Shown here: one piece after another, positions 27,351-35,718 of the stretch
Layout of the letters: every line of letters starts with the position of its first letter
Position numbering within the stretch: position 1 is the first letter of the stretch
Assembly: GCF_016785085.1 (NCBI RefSeq)
Contig: NZ_JAENHO010000006.1
Coordinates: forward strand, 62,001-126,000
DNA length: 64,000 nt
Direction of reading: 5' to 3'
Source: Paractinoplanes lichenicola
GTDB lineage: Bacteria; Actinomycetota; Actinomycetes; Mycobacteriales; Micromonosporaceae
Program-made: the position numbers and the translations under genes
Notes under the pieces: model-generated
Told to the model about the DNA's origin: nothing
Seen by the model: the letters and a program-made list of their open reading frames with translations, nothing else
The model's database searches: none

Positions 27351-28577
27351 TCAGGCCTGCAGCGACACCTGATAACCCGAGTCGCGCAGCGTGCTGATCA
27401 GCGCGGCCGAATGGTCGGGCCCGCGGGTCTCGACCGAGAGCGCCACCTCGGCCTCGCCGAAGCTCAGCCGCGGGCTCTGCCGCGAGTGGGCCACGTCGAC
27501 CACGTTGGCCCGCTGCTCCGCGATCTCGCCGAGCAGCCGGGCCAGCTCGCCGGGCCGGTCGGTGCAGCGCACCGCGAGCCGCAGGAACCGCCCGGCCGAG
27601 GCCAGCCCGTGCTCGATCACGCGCAGCAGCAGCATGGGGTCGATGTTGCCGCCGGAGAGGATCGCCACCACCGGCCCGTCCGTGGGCGGGGCGTAGGCGC
27701 CGGTCAGCAGGGCGGCCACGGCCGCTCCCCCGGCCGGCTCGACCACCATCTTGTGCCGCTCCAGCAACACCAGCAGAGCGGCCGACAGGTCCTCGTCGGA
27801 GACCGTGACCACCTCGTCGACCAGCTTGCTGACGTGCGCGAAGGGCAGGTCGCCGGGCCGCAGCACGGCGATGCCGTCGGCGATGGTGACGCCGCGCTCG
27901 AGCTTGACCGGGGCGCCGGCGGCCAGCGAGGGCGGATACGCCGCGATGCTCTCGGCCTGCACCCCGACGACCCGGATGTCGGGCCGCAGGGCCTTGGCCG
28001 CGACCGCGACGCCCGAGATCAGCCCGCCGCCGCCGACCGCGGTGACGATCGTGGTGGCCTCGGGGCACTGCTCGAGGATCTCCAGGGCCACCGTGCCCTG
28101 CCCGGCGATCACGTCGGGGTGGTCGAACGGGTGAATCATGACCGCACCGGTCTGCTCGGCAAACAGGCGCGCGGCCACGAGAGAGTCGTCGACGCTGGTG
28201 CCGGCGTATTCGATCGAGGCGCCGTACCCCCGGGTGGCGGTGACCTTGGGCAGCGGCGCGCCCTCGGGCATGAACACAGTCGAGCGGGCGCCCAGCAGCC
28301 CGGCGGCCAGGGCCACACCCTGCGCGTGGTTGCCGGCGCTGGCCGCGACCACGCCGCGAGCCCGCTCGGCCGCGGAGAGCCGGGCGATCCGGGTGTAGGC
28401 GCCGCGCACCTTGTACGAGCCGGCCCGCTGCTGGTTCTCGCACTTGAGCCAGACGTCGGTGCCGGTGATTTCGGTGAGCGGGCGGGACGAGATCAACGGG
28501 GTGGTCTTGACCACGTCGGTGAGCAGCTCACGCGCGGACCGGATGTCGGCCAGCGAGAGCAGGTCGAGCGAGTTCAT
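27351..28577 (-). CDS. ilvA: Threonine ammonia-lyase with C-terminal ACT domain
   Basis: This PLP enzyme converts threonine to 2-oxobutanoate, the entry to isoleucine. The PLP lysine is in AGSYKVRGA; the phosphate loop is TAVGGGGLISG; the C-terminal ~80 residues (LRLAVRCTDRPGELARLLGEI) are one ACT domain. At 408 residues with a single ACT-like domain it resembles the shorter ilvA/tdcB type common in actinobacteria. ATG 28577 is followed by MNSLDLLSLADIRSAREL. The amidase gene lies 16 bases upstream on the same strand. Confidence 0.93.
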   Translation of the reverse strand: MNSLDLLSLADIRSARELLTDVVKTTPLISSRPLTEITGTDVWLKCENQQRAGSYKVRGAYTRIARLSAAERARGVVAASAGNHAQGVALAAGLLGARSTVFMPEGAPLPKVTATRGYGASIEYAGTSVDDSLVAARLFAEQTGAVMIHPFDHPDVIAGQGTVALEILEQCPEATTIVTAVGGGGLISGVAVAAKALRPDIRVVGVQAESIAAYPPSLAAGAPVKLERGVTIADGIAVLRPGDLPFAHVSKLVDEVVTVSDEDLSAALLVLLERHKMVVEPAGGAAVAALLTGAYAPPTDGPVVAILSGGNIDPMLLLRVIEHGLASAGRFLRLAVRCTDRPGELARLLGEIAEQRANVVDVAHSRQSPRLSFGEAEVALSVETRGPDHSAALISTLRDSGYQVSLQA

Positions 28578-28593
28578 TCCCTGAATACTGCCC

Positions 28594-29952
28594 CTACGCG
28601 AAGGCGAACCGCTGCCAGGGGTTGAGAACCTCGAACTGCCCGGCCACGGCCAGCAGCAGCGCCTCGGAGTCGGGCGGGCCGACGAACTGCACGGCCAGCG
28701 GCAGCCCGTCGGGCCGGGTGCCGACCGGGACGGAGATGGCCGGCAGGCCCGCGATGTTCCAGGGCGCCGCGAACGGGGCGTATCGCATGCTGACCGACAT
28801 GTTGTGCCGCCACGAGCCGGAGGCGTACCCGTCGGCGGGCGGCGGCGCCGAGGCCAGCGCCGGGGTCAGCAGCAGGTCGATCGAGTTGTCGGCGAAGAAG
28901 CGGATGGACGCCTCGCGGAACGCGTCGCGCTGCGACTGGCGGACCAGGCCGCTGCGCAGCGCCCACTTGCCCATCCGGATATGCTGCCGGGTGCGCGGCT
29001 GCAGCTGGGACAGCTGGAAGGCCTCGGACTCGCGGTAGGCCGACGCGAACCAGGTGGCCAGCGTGCCGATGCCCAGCGTCTGCGGATACCGCGGGTTAGC
29101 CGTGACCGTGTCGTGCCCGGCCTGCACCAGCAGCTTGGACGCGGTGGTCACGGCCGACATGTTGGGCTCGTCGGCGCGCACGCCGGGCAGGGGTGACCGG
29201 GTCGAGATGCCCACCCGCAGGCGGCTCGGCTCGACCAGCTTGATCGGATCGCGGCCGGCCAGCACCGAGAAGCCCAGCGCGGCGTCCGCCACCGTGGTGG
29301 TGAGCACGCCGTTCTCGACCAGGTCGTACCAGTTGGTGATGCCCATCTCGGCCGGCACGACGCCGCGGCCGGGCTTGAGGCCGACCAGCCCGCAGCAGGC
29401 GGCCGGGATGCGGATCGAGCCCAGGCCGTCGTTGCCCTGGGCGATCGGCACCAGACCGGCGGCGACCGCGGCGGCCGAGCCCCCGGAGGAGCCGCCCGGC
29501 GTACGGTCGCGGTCCCAGGGGTTGCGAGTGGGCGTGTCGGCCTCGTCGGTGACCGCCCACAGCCCCATCTCGGGCATGCGGGTGATGCCGACGACCACCG
29601 CCCCGGCCCCGCGCAGCCGGCGCACGACCTCGTGATCCTCCTCGGCCACGGGTGTGCGGGCGGCCGCCGAGCCGTTCCACGTCGGCACGCCCGCGACCGG
29701 CGTGTTCTCCTTCACCGCGACCGGCACCCCGGCCAGCGGGAGGTTCGACAGGTCCTCCTGGTCGTCGACCTTCTCGGCCTCGGTGATCGCCTCGCCGCCG
29801 CGGATGATGCGGAACGCGTCCAGCGACGGGTCGGTGATGGCGATCTGTTCCAGGTGGTCGGCGACGACCTGAGTGGCGGTGATGTCGCCGCGCCGCACCG
29901 CCCGCGAGATCTGCTTGGCGGTGGCGCCGACCCAGGTCGTCCCGTCCGTCAT
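28594..29952 (-). CDS. Amidase-signature family amidase
   Basis: The 452-residue protein is an amidase-signature serine hydrolase. The Ser-cisSer-Lys triad is visible: Lys in VPVAVKENTPVAG, the cis-Ser in PGGSSGGSAAAVAAG, and the nucleophile in GSIRIPAACCG. The C-terminal half carries LPAISVPVGTRPDGLPLAVQFVG. I chose ATG 29952 with GGAG seven bases upstream; the longer frame lacks a ribosome site. No GatB/GatC neighbours are present, so a stand-alone amidase, not the tRNA amidotransferase subunit. Substrate unknown. Confidence 0.9.
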   Translation of the reverse strand: MTDGTTWVGATAKQISRAVRRGDITATQVVADHLEQIAITDPSLDAFRIIRGGEAITEAEKVDDQEDLSNLPLAGVPVAVKENTPVAGVPTWNGSAAARTPVAEEDHEVVRRLRGAGAVVVGITRMPEMGLWAVTDEADTPTRNPWDRDRTPGGSSGGSAAAVAAGLVPIAQGNDGLGSIRIPAACCGLVGLKPGRGVVPAEMGITNWYDLVENGVLTTTVADAALGFSVLAGRDPIKLVEPSRLRVGISTRSPLPGVRADEPNMSAVTTASKLLVQAGHDTVTANPRYPQTLGIGTLATWFASAYRESEAFQLSQLQPRTRQHIRMGKWALRSGLVRQSQRDAFREASIRFFADNSIDLLLTPALASAPPPADGYASGSWRHNMSVSMRYAPFAAPWNIAGLPAISVPVGTRPDGLPLAVQFVGPPDSEALLLAVAGQFEVLNPWQRFAFA

Positions 29953-29968
29953 TTTCGTGCTCCGTAGG

Positions 29969-31120
29969 TCAGCCGAGTGCCTGCTCCAGGTCCGCGAGCA
30001 GATCGTCAACGGTTTCGATGCCGACAGACAGTCGCACGAGATCGCCGGGGACTTCAAGCGCGGAGCCCGCAGCGGACAGGTGTGTCATCTGCCCGGGGTG
30101 CTCGATCAGCGACTCGATGCCGCCCAGCGACTCGGCGAGCACGAAGAGCTTTGTCCGGTTGCAGATCTCGATGGCCTTTTCCTGGCCGCCGACGGCCCGG
30201 AACGAGACCATGCCGCCGAACCGTTGCATCTGCTTGGCCGCGACCTCGTGACCGGGGTGTGATTCGAGGCCCGGGTAGAGAACCTCGGACACGGCCTTGT
30301 GCTCACGGAGATAACCGACCACGCGTTCGGCGTTGTCGCAGTGCCGGTCCATCCGTACGCCCAAGGTCTTGATCCCCCGCAGCGTGAGCCACGCGTCGAA
30401 CGGGCCGTTGACCGCGCCCATGGCGTTCTGGTGGAAGGCCAGCGTGTCGCCGAGATCGTCGGACGCCGTGATCAGGGCCCCGCCGACCACATCGGAGTGA
30501 CCGCCGAGGTATTTCGTGGTCGAGTGCACGATCACGTCGGCCCCCAGGGCCAGCGGCTGCTGCAGGTAGGGCGAGGCGAACGTGTTGTCCACCACCAGCA
30601 GCGCGTCGTATTCGTGGGCCAGCCCGGCCAGCGCCGCGATGTCGGCGATGTTGAGCAGCGGGTTGGTCGGCGTCTCGGCCCAGATCATCTTGGTCACGCC
30701 GGGCCGGAAAGCGGCGCGCACCTGGTCGAGGTCGTCCAGCGGCACGGCCGTCCACGCCAGGCCCCAGTTCTCGGCCACCTTGGCGAAAAGGCGATAAGTT
30801 CCCCCGTACGCATCCCCGGGGATCACGACGTGGTCACCGGGACGGCAGACGGCGCGGAGCAGCGTGTCCTCGGCGGCGAGACCGCTCGCGAAGGCCAGGC
30901 CACGGCGGCCGCCCTCGATCGCGGCCAGGCACTCCTGGAGCGCGTCGCGGGTGGGGTTGCCGGAGCGGCTGTATTCGTAACCCAGCCGGGGCGCGCCGAC
31001 GGCGTCCTGGGCGTACGTGCTCGTCTGATAGATCGGAGGCACGACCGCGCCCGTCCGGGGGTCCGGATCCGAGCCGGCGTGGATGGCGAGGGTGTCGAAC
31101 CCATAGTCGTTAGCCGTCAT
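29969..31120 (-). CDS. metB: Cystathionine gamma-synthase (Cys/Met metabolism PLP enzyme)
   Basis: This 383-residue PLP enzyme joins an activated homoserine to cysteine to give cystathionine, or runs a related gamma-replacement or elimination. Family marks are TLAIHAGSDPDP, YEYSRSGNPTR, VVDNTFASPYLQQP and the PLP lysine in HSTTKYLGGHSDVVGG; the C-terminal SLGGIESLIEHP is also typical. ATG 31120 is the natural start. Sequence alone does not separate gamma-synthase from gamma-lyase; a CBS gene at 43646 means transsulfuration could run in either direction. Confidence 0.88.
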   Translation of the reverse strand: MTANDYGFDTLAIHAGSDPDPRTGAVVPPIYQTSTYAQDAVGAPRLGYEYSRSGNPTRDALQECLAAIEGGRRGLAFASGLAAEDTLLRAVCRPGDHVVIPGDAYGGTYRLFAKVAENWGLAWTAVPLDDLDQVRAAFRPGVTKMIWAETPTNPLLNIADIAALAGLAHEYDALLVVDNTFASPYLQQPLALGADVIVHSTTKYLGGHSDVVGGALITASDDLGDTLAFHQNAMGAVNGPFDAWLTLRGIKTLGVRMDRHCDNAERVVGYLREHKAVSEVLYPGLESHPGHEVAAKQMQRFGGMVSFRAVGGQEKAIEICNRTKLFVLAESLGGIESLIEHPGQMTHLSAAGSALEVPGDLVRLSVGIETVDDLLADLEQALG

Positions 31121-31144
31121 GCTGCGCAAGGCTAGTCTCGCCAC

Positions 31145-31558
31145 GTGGCATCGTGCGTGTTCTGCGACATCGTGGCGGGGTCGGTCCCCGCCTTCAAGGT
31201 CATCGACTCGCCCGAGGGGGTGGGTTTCCTCGATGTGCGGCCCGTGTTCAAGGGTCACGTGCTCATCGTTCCCCGCGAGCACGTGGTGACGCTGACCGAC
31301 CTGCCGCAGACCGACCTGCCCGGGTATTTCGGACTGGTCCAGCGGGTGGCGGCCGCGGTGCCCGAGGCGCTCGGGGCGCAGGGGACGTTCGTGGCCAACA
31401 ACAACGTCGTCTCCCAGTCGGTGGCCCACCTCCACTTCCACGTCGTGCCACGGACGAAGGGCGACGGCCTGCGCGGCTTCTTCTGGCCCCGCACCAAGTA
31501 CGCGAGCGACGAAGAGGCAGCTCAGTACGCCGCCACCATCGCCGCTGAACTCGGGTAA
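31145..31558 (+). CDS. HIT-family nucleotide-binding hydrolase
   Basis: This is a 137-residue HIT-fold protein. The catalytic histidine triad is in SVAHLHFHVVPR, with zinc-type CVFCDIV at the N-terminus and KGHVLIVPREHV in the middle. The family hydrolyses AMP-linked nucleotides. GTG 31145 starts 24 bases from the divergent CGS gene. Confidence 0.9.
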   Translation: MASCVFCDIVAGSVPAFKVIDSPEGVGFLDVRPVFKGHVLIVPREHVVTLTDLPQTDLPGYFGLVQRVAAAVPEALGAQGTFVANNNVVSQSVAHLHFHVVPRTKGDGLRGFFWPRTKYASDEEAAQYAATIAAELG

Positions 31559-31605
31559 GGATGAGGTAGCCCCCGGCGTTACACAGGCGGATGAAGGGAG
31601 TGACC

Positions 31606-32265
31606 GTGTTCCTGCGGCACAAGAAGCTCGAGCTGATTACCCCCGACCAGGCCCTGCCCGGCCGCCCGCTGGAGATGCCGGTGGCGAGCGAGCACACCGT
31701 CCTCGGCACCCCGCTGAAGGGCCCGTGGCCGGCCGGCCTCGAGGTCGCGGTCTTCGGGATGGGCTGTTTCTGGGGCGCCGAGCGGATCTTCTGGCAGCTG
31801 CCGGGCGTCTACTCGACCTCCGTCGGCTACGCCGGTGGGTTCACCAAGAACCCGACGTACGAGGAGACCTGCTCCGGCTCGACCGGGCACACCGAGGTGG
31901 TCCAGGTCGTCTACGACCCCACCAAGATTCAGTACGAGGACCTGCTCAAGGCCTTCTGGGAGAACCACGACCCGACCCAGGGCATGCGCCAGGGCAACGA
32001 CGTCGGCACCCAGTACCGTTCGGCGATCTACACGACCACGCCCGACCAGGCCAAGATCGCCGAGGCCTCGCGGGCGGCGTTCCAGCCGGTCGTCACAAAG
32101 GCCGGCCGCGGCGCCATCACCACCGAGATCGGCCCGCTCACGGCGTACTACTACGCCGAGGACTACCACCAGCAGTACCTCAGCGACAGCAAGAACCCGT
32201 ACGGCTACTGCAACCACGGCCCCAACGGGATGACCTGCCCGGTGGGTGTGGCCCGCACCGCCTGA
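31606..32265 (+). CDS. msrA: Peptide-methionine (S)-S-oxide reductase
   Basis: MsrA repairs methionine S-sulfoxide in proteins. The catalytic cysteine is in [11 protein letters not shown] (Cys54), followed by [39 protein letters not shown] and the C-terminal [12 protein letters not shown] with candidate resolving cysteines. I chose GTG 31606 because AAGGGAG (31594-31600) sits five bases upstream; the in-frame ATG at 31591 lacks a site. 219 residues is normal for actinobacterial MsrA. Confidence 0.95.
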   Translation: MFLRHKKLELITPDQALPGRPLEMPVASEHTVLGTPLKGPWPAGLEVAVFGMGCFWGAERIFWQLPGVYSTSVGYAGGFTKNPTYEETCSGSTGHTEVVQVVYDPTKIQYEDLLKAFWENHDPTQGMRQGNDVGTQYRSAIYTTTPDQAKIAEASRAAFQPVVTKAGRGAITTEIGPLTAYYYAEDYHQQYLSDSKNPYGYCNHGPNGMTCPVGVARTA

Positions 32266-32276
32266 CCGGGCGTGGA

Positions 32277-32304
32277 GGCCCCGGCAACCGCCGGGGCCGG
32301 TTTT
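32277..32304 (+). terminator. Intrinsic terminator after msrA
   Basis: GGCCCCGGC (32277-32285) pairs perfectly with GCCGGGGCC (32290-32298) around an AACC loop, followed by GGTTTT. Confidence 0.8.
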
Positions 32305-32388
32305 CATGCCTGGGGGTGGAAAAGATCGACATGTCCCGACATGCTCCGCACACTGGAGATCGACAGCGGTGCAACGGGAGGTGTGACC

Positions 32389-32718
32389 GTGCGGACTTTT
32401 TACAACGACGACGAGCGCCAGGCCTGGAACCTCGCGGAGTCGCTCACCGAGCAGGCCGAGGAGTCGATGCGCGAGGCCGAGCAGGCGCTCGACACCTGGA
32501 AGACCGGCAAGGAGATGAACCGGCTCCGGTGCATCCGTAAGGGCATCAGCGAGTCGGACGCGGAGATCCGGTGGTCGGCATCGACCACGGCCAAGAACGC
32601 GATCACCAACAACGGCTTCTACGTCGGGCTGGCCACCATGTATTACGGCGCGGCCGCGGCCAACTACTCCCGGGCGCTCTATCTGCGCAGCCTCGGGGGC
32701 CGGCCGATGGCGGCCTAG
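32389..32718 (+). CDS. Small protein of unknown function (109 residues)
   Basis: GTG 32389 has GGGAGG (32376-32381) seven bases upstream. The product MRTFYNDDERQAWNL is helical and charged in its first half (AEESMREAEQALDTWK), then has SDAEIRWSASTTAKNAITNNGFYVGLATMYYGAAAANYSRALY, described here by its start SDAEIRW and end SRALY. No family recognised. Its TAG overlaps the TAG of the convergent small secreted gene within CTAG. Confidence 0.7.
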   Translation: MRTFYNDDERQAWNLAESLTEQAEESMREAEQALDTWKTGKEMNRLRCIRKGISESDAEIRWSASTTAKNAITNNGFYVGLATMYYGAAAANYSRALYLRSLGGRPMAA

Positions 32719-32888
32719 GCGCCCTCCTCCTCGCTCGCCTGGGCCTGCTGCGCCTGCGACTGCGACCGGGTCTGCTGGTCGGACGCCGACGCCGCGGCGG
32801 GGGTGGCCAGGGCCAGGCCGAGCACGGCACCGGCGCTGATCAGACCGAGGCCGGCCAGCGAGACCGGACGGCGTTCGGACTTGTCCAT
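32715..32888 (-). CDS. Very small secreted Ala/Gln-rich protein
   Basis: A 57-residue ORF from ATG 32888 with GGAGGT four bases upstream. It has a signal-peptide-like segment (SLAGLGLISAGAVLGLALA) ending in TPAAASA, a plausible cleavage site, and a short Gln/Ser tail (RSQSQAQQAQASEEEGA). It is convergent with and overlaps the preceding gene by CTAG. Function unknown; the good ribosome site and signal are the only support. Confidence 0.6.
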   Translation of the reverse strand: MDKSERRPVSLAGLGLISAGAVLGLALATPAAASASDQQTRSQSQAQQAQASEEEGA

Positions 32889-33005
32889 GCGTACCTCCAT
32901 CACCGAAGGTTCCCTACGGTGCCAGGCCTGCCTGTGACCCGGCTGTGCAGAACCTGCTAAACACTTGACCTGTGTCGGCGTCACCCGTTCGGGCACTATT
33001 AACGG

Positions 33006-34424
33006 ATGGAGATCGCCACCGAAACAGAGCGTAAATACGACGTGCCCACCGAGTTTCGGCTGCCCGATCTCGCCGGCAAGGCAGGGATCAGCAGCAGCAC
33101 CGGCGCCGAGACCCACGACCTCGACGCCACGTACTTCGACACCGACGACCTCGCCCTGATGAGAAACCGCCGGACACTTCGGCGGCGCACCGGCGGCGGC
33201 GACGCGGGCTGGCATTTGAAGACGCCCGGCCAGGGCACCGACCGCACCGAACATCGGCTACCCCTCAACGGCAAGGTCGACACCGTGCCCGCCGAGCTGG
33301 TGGGCCAGGTCCGCGCGATCATTCGCCGCCAGGAGCTCAAGCCGATCGCCCGCCTGCGCACCAACCGGGTCGAGACACCGCTGCGCGACGCCGCGGGCAA
33401 CACGCTCGCGCTGGTCGCCCAGGATCAGGTGATCGCCGAGCGGGACGGCCACGAGCAGCGCTGGCAGGAGGTCGAGGTCGAGCTGGTCGACGGCGGCCCC
33501 AAGCTGCTCGCCGCCGTCGAGAAGGCGCTGTTCGCCGCGGGCGCCACTCCGGCCACGGGCCCCTCGAAGGTCGCGCGCGCGTTCGGCAACCCCGCCCTGC
33601 CCAAGGCCGCCCCGCCGAACAAGAACCCCGTCCTCCAGTACGTCCGGGACCAGCACGACGCCATCGTGGAGTACGACCCGGGCGTACGGCGGGGTGACCC
33701 GGAAGCCGTGCACAAGATGCGCGTCGGCACCCGGCGCCTGCGCAGCACCCTCAAGACGTTCAAGCGCACCTTCGGAGAGGCGGCCGACCTCAACGACGAG
33801 CTCAAGTGGCTGGCCGACCTGCTCGGTCAGGTGCGCGACGGCCAGGTGCAGGAGGGCAAGCTGCTGGCCGGGCTGGACGAGGCCGGGCCGCAGTTCGAGC
33901 CGGTGGCCGCGCGCATCCGCGAGCACCTCGACGCCCAGGTCGCCGAGGGCCGCGCCGCGCTCGAGGAGGCGCTCGAGGGCGAGCGCTACCTGACCCTGCT
34001 CGACCGCATCGACCAGCTGGCCCGGCAGAAGACCGTCGAGCCGGACCCGATCAAGCGGGCGCACAAGAGCCTGGCCAAGGCCGACGCGCTGCTCGACGAG
34101 GCGCTCAACAACGGCGAGGACCACGAGCTGCACGACGCCCGCAAGGCCTACAAGCGCGCCCGGTACGCCGTCGAGGTGTTCGAGGCGGAGGCCGGCAAGC
34201 CCGGGAAGCAGCTGGTCAAGGTGCTGACCGAGCTGCAGGACGTGCTCGGCGCGCACCAGGATTCGGTGGTCGCCCGCGAGCTGCTGCACGAGATCGGCCC
34301 GGACAGCTTCTGGTTCGGCGTCCTGTGGGCCCGGCAGGAGCAGGTCGGCAAGGACACGTACAAGGAATTGCCGGTGGTTGTCGAGACCTCACGGCAGAAG
34401 AAGCTCCGTAAGTGGCTCGGCTGA
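33006..34424 (+). CDS. CYTH-CHAD domain protein
   Basis: The 472-residue protein joins an N-terminal CYTH tunnel domain (ETERKY near residue 7, DATYFDTDDLALMRNRRTLRRR, WHLKTP) with a C-terminal CHAD domain from about residue 210 (HKMRVGTRRLRSTLKTFK, ELKWLADLLG, HDARKAYKRARYAVEVF). CYTH hydrolyses triphosphate compounds; CHAD helices bind polyphosphate through rows of basic residues. A PPK2 gene starts 55 bases downstream, so a role in polyphosphate binding or turnover is a good inference. Confidence 0.93.
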   Translation: MEIATETERKYDVPTEFRLPDLAGKAGISSSTGAETHDLDATYFDTDDLALMRNRRTLRRRTGGGDAGWHLKTPGQGTDRTEHRLPLNGKVDTVPAELVGQVRAIIRRQELKPIARLRTNRVETPLRDAAGNTLALVAQDQVIAERDGHEQRWQEVEVELVDGGPKLLAAVEKALFAAGATPATGPSKVARAFGNPALPKAAPPNKNPVLQYVRDQHDAIVEYDPGVRRGDPEAVHKMRVGTRRLRSTLKTFKRTFGEAADLNDELKWLADLLGQVRDGQVQEGKLLAGLDEAGPQFEPVAARIREHLDAQVAEGRAALEEALEGERYLTLLDRIDQLARQKTVEPDPIKRAHKSLAKADALLDEALNNGEDHELHDARKAYKRARYAVEVFEAEAGKPGKQLVKVLTELQDVLGAHQDSVVARELLHEIGPDSFWFGVLWARQEQVGKDTYKELPVVVETSRQKKLRKWLG

Positions 34425-34479
34425 ATGTTCATCTGACCAGTCGTTGAGTTGTCACCCTCCGGGGGTATGTAGTCGAGTT

Positions 34480-35454
34480 ATGCAGTCGGAGGCAGAGCAG
34501 GCGCAGCAGAACGGTCACTTCGATGACTCGGACTCGACGACGGAGCCCTATGCGGGTCCGGTGGCCGAGCTGGGCGGATACCGGGTCGCGGACGACGATG
34601 ACGACGACCCGGTGCTGCTCAACGCCGACGGCACCCCGGTCGACACGTGGCGCGAGGAATACCCGTACGACGAGCGGATGGCCCGCCACGAGTACGACCA
34701 CCACAAGCGGCTGCTCCAGATCGAGCTGCTGAAGCTGCAGAACTGGTGCAAGAGCACCGGCGAGCGGATGGTGATCCTCTTCGAGGGGCGCGACGCGGCC
34801 GGCAAGGGCGGCACGATCAAGCGCTTCATGGAGCACCTGAACCCGCGCGGCTCCAAGGTGGTGGCGCTGGAGAAGCCCAGCGAGAAGGAAAGCACGCAGT
34901 GGTATTTCCAGCGCTACATCAGCCACCTGCCCTCGGCCGGTGAGATCGTGCTGTTCGACCGCTCCTGGTACAACCGGGCCGGCGTCGAGCGGGTCATGGG
35001 CTACTGCACCCGGCAGGAATACCTCGAGTTCATGCGTCAGGCCCCCGAGCTGGAGCGCATGCTCGTCCGGTCCGGCGTCCACCTGGTCAAGTTCTGGTTC
35101 TCGGTGACGCAGGGCGAGCAGCGCACGCGCTTCGCCATTCGCCAGGTCGACCCCGTACGGCAGTGGAAGCTCTCGCCGAACGACCTCGCGTCGCTCGACA
35201 AGTGGGGCGACTACACCGAGGCCAAGGAGGCGATGTTCTTCTACACCGACACCGCCGACGCGCCGTGGACCGTGGTGAAAAGCAACGACAAGAAGCGCGC
35301 CCGGCTCGAGGCGATGCGGCACGTGCTCAACCGCTTCGACTACGACAACAAGGACGAAGAGGTCGTCGGCACGCCCGACCCGCTGATCGTCGGCCCGGCC
35401 GCGCTCGCCGTGGAGGGCACCGAGATGTCGCCGCGGGTATTCCCTCGCCTCTAG
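34480..35454 (+). CDS. ppk2: Polyphosphate kinase 2
   Basis: PPK2 transfers phosphate between polyphosphate and nucleotides. The 324-residue P-loop protein has an acidic disordered N-terminus (run of Asp near 38-43), Walker A GRDAAGKGGTIKR (from residue 103), the lid-like EKPSEKESTQWYFQRY and Walker B LFDRSWYNRAGVERV (Asp160). A long C-terminus ends APWTVVKSNDKKRARL. The one-domain class I organisation fits. ATG 34480 is used; it follows the CYTH-CHAD gene closely. Confidence 0.94.
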   Translation: MQSEAEQAQQNGHFDDSDSTTEPYAGPVAELGGYRVADDDDDDPVLLNADGTPVDTWREEYPYDERMARHEYDHHKRLLQIELLKLQNWCKSTGERMVILFEGRDAAGKGGTIKRFMEHLNPRGSKVVALEKPSEKESTQWYFQRYISHLPSAGEIVLFDRSWYNRAGVERVMGYCTRQEYLEFMRQAPELERMLVRSGVHLVKFWFSVTQGEQRTRFAIRQVDPVRQWKLSPNDLASLDKWGDYTEAKEAMFFYTDTADAPWTVVKSNDKKRARLEAMRHVLNRFDYDNKDEEVVGTPDPLIVGPAALAVEGTEMSPRVFPRL

Positions 35455-35510
35455 TGATTTTAAAAGTGTTGGCGACCTCCCCGATCGCTGGTTAACGTGT
35501 GCGTACACGT

Positions 35511-35710
35511 GAAGGGAGGTGGTCCGAAGTTGTATAGCAACGGGACTCGTGAGGTGGCTGTCCGCTAGCCGCTGTCCTCGACAGCTTCGTAGTACTACGT
35601 CGAGACCGTGTGGCAGCGGTGCGGCGAATTCAAGGTAGCCACCCGACCCCTGGGGATCCGGCCTTGTCCGACCGGACCGTGCATACGTGTGCGGAAGTCC
35701 CCAGGGGTCG
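35511..35710 (+). promoter_or_regulatory. Structured leader with 12-residue ORF and long-range stem before the RNase Z-like gene
   Basis: The 264 bases between ppk2 and the next gene contain, in order: GGGAGG with a short ORF; a 6-bp hairpin GCTGTC-CTC-GACAGC at 35571-35585; a perfect palindrome CGTAGTACTACG at 35588-35599; and a perfect 13-bp pairing of CGACCCCTGGGGA (35644-35656) with TCCCCAGGGGTCG (35698-35710). The long stem encloses TCCGG/CCGGA (35657-35661 and 3572-35676 read as 35672-35676). The layout suggests an attenuator or a small RNA. Confidence 0.6.
35530..35568 (+). CDS. Possible 12-residue leader peptide
   Basis: A TTG at 35530 has GGGAGGTGG (35514-35522) seven bases upstream and encodes MYSNGTREVAVR before TAG. 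Two bases further, a hairpin begins. The ribosome site is one of the best in the window, which argues that this short frame is translated and may control the downstream stem. No family is known to me. Confidence 0.45.
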   Translation: MYSNGTREVAVR

Positions 35711-35718
35711 CTTCATTG

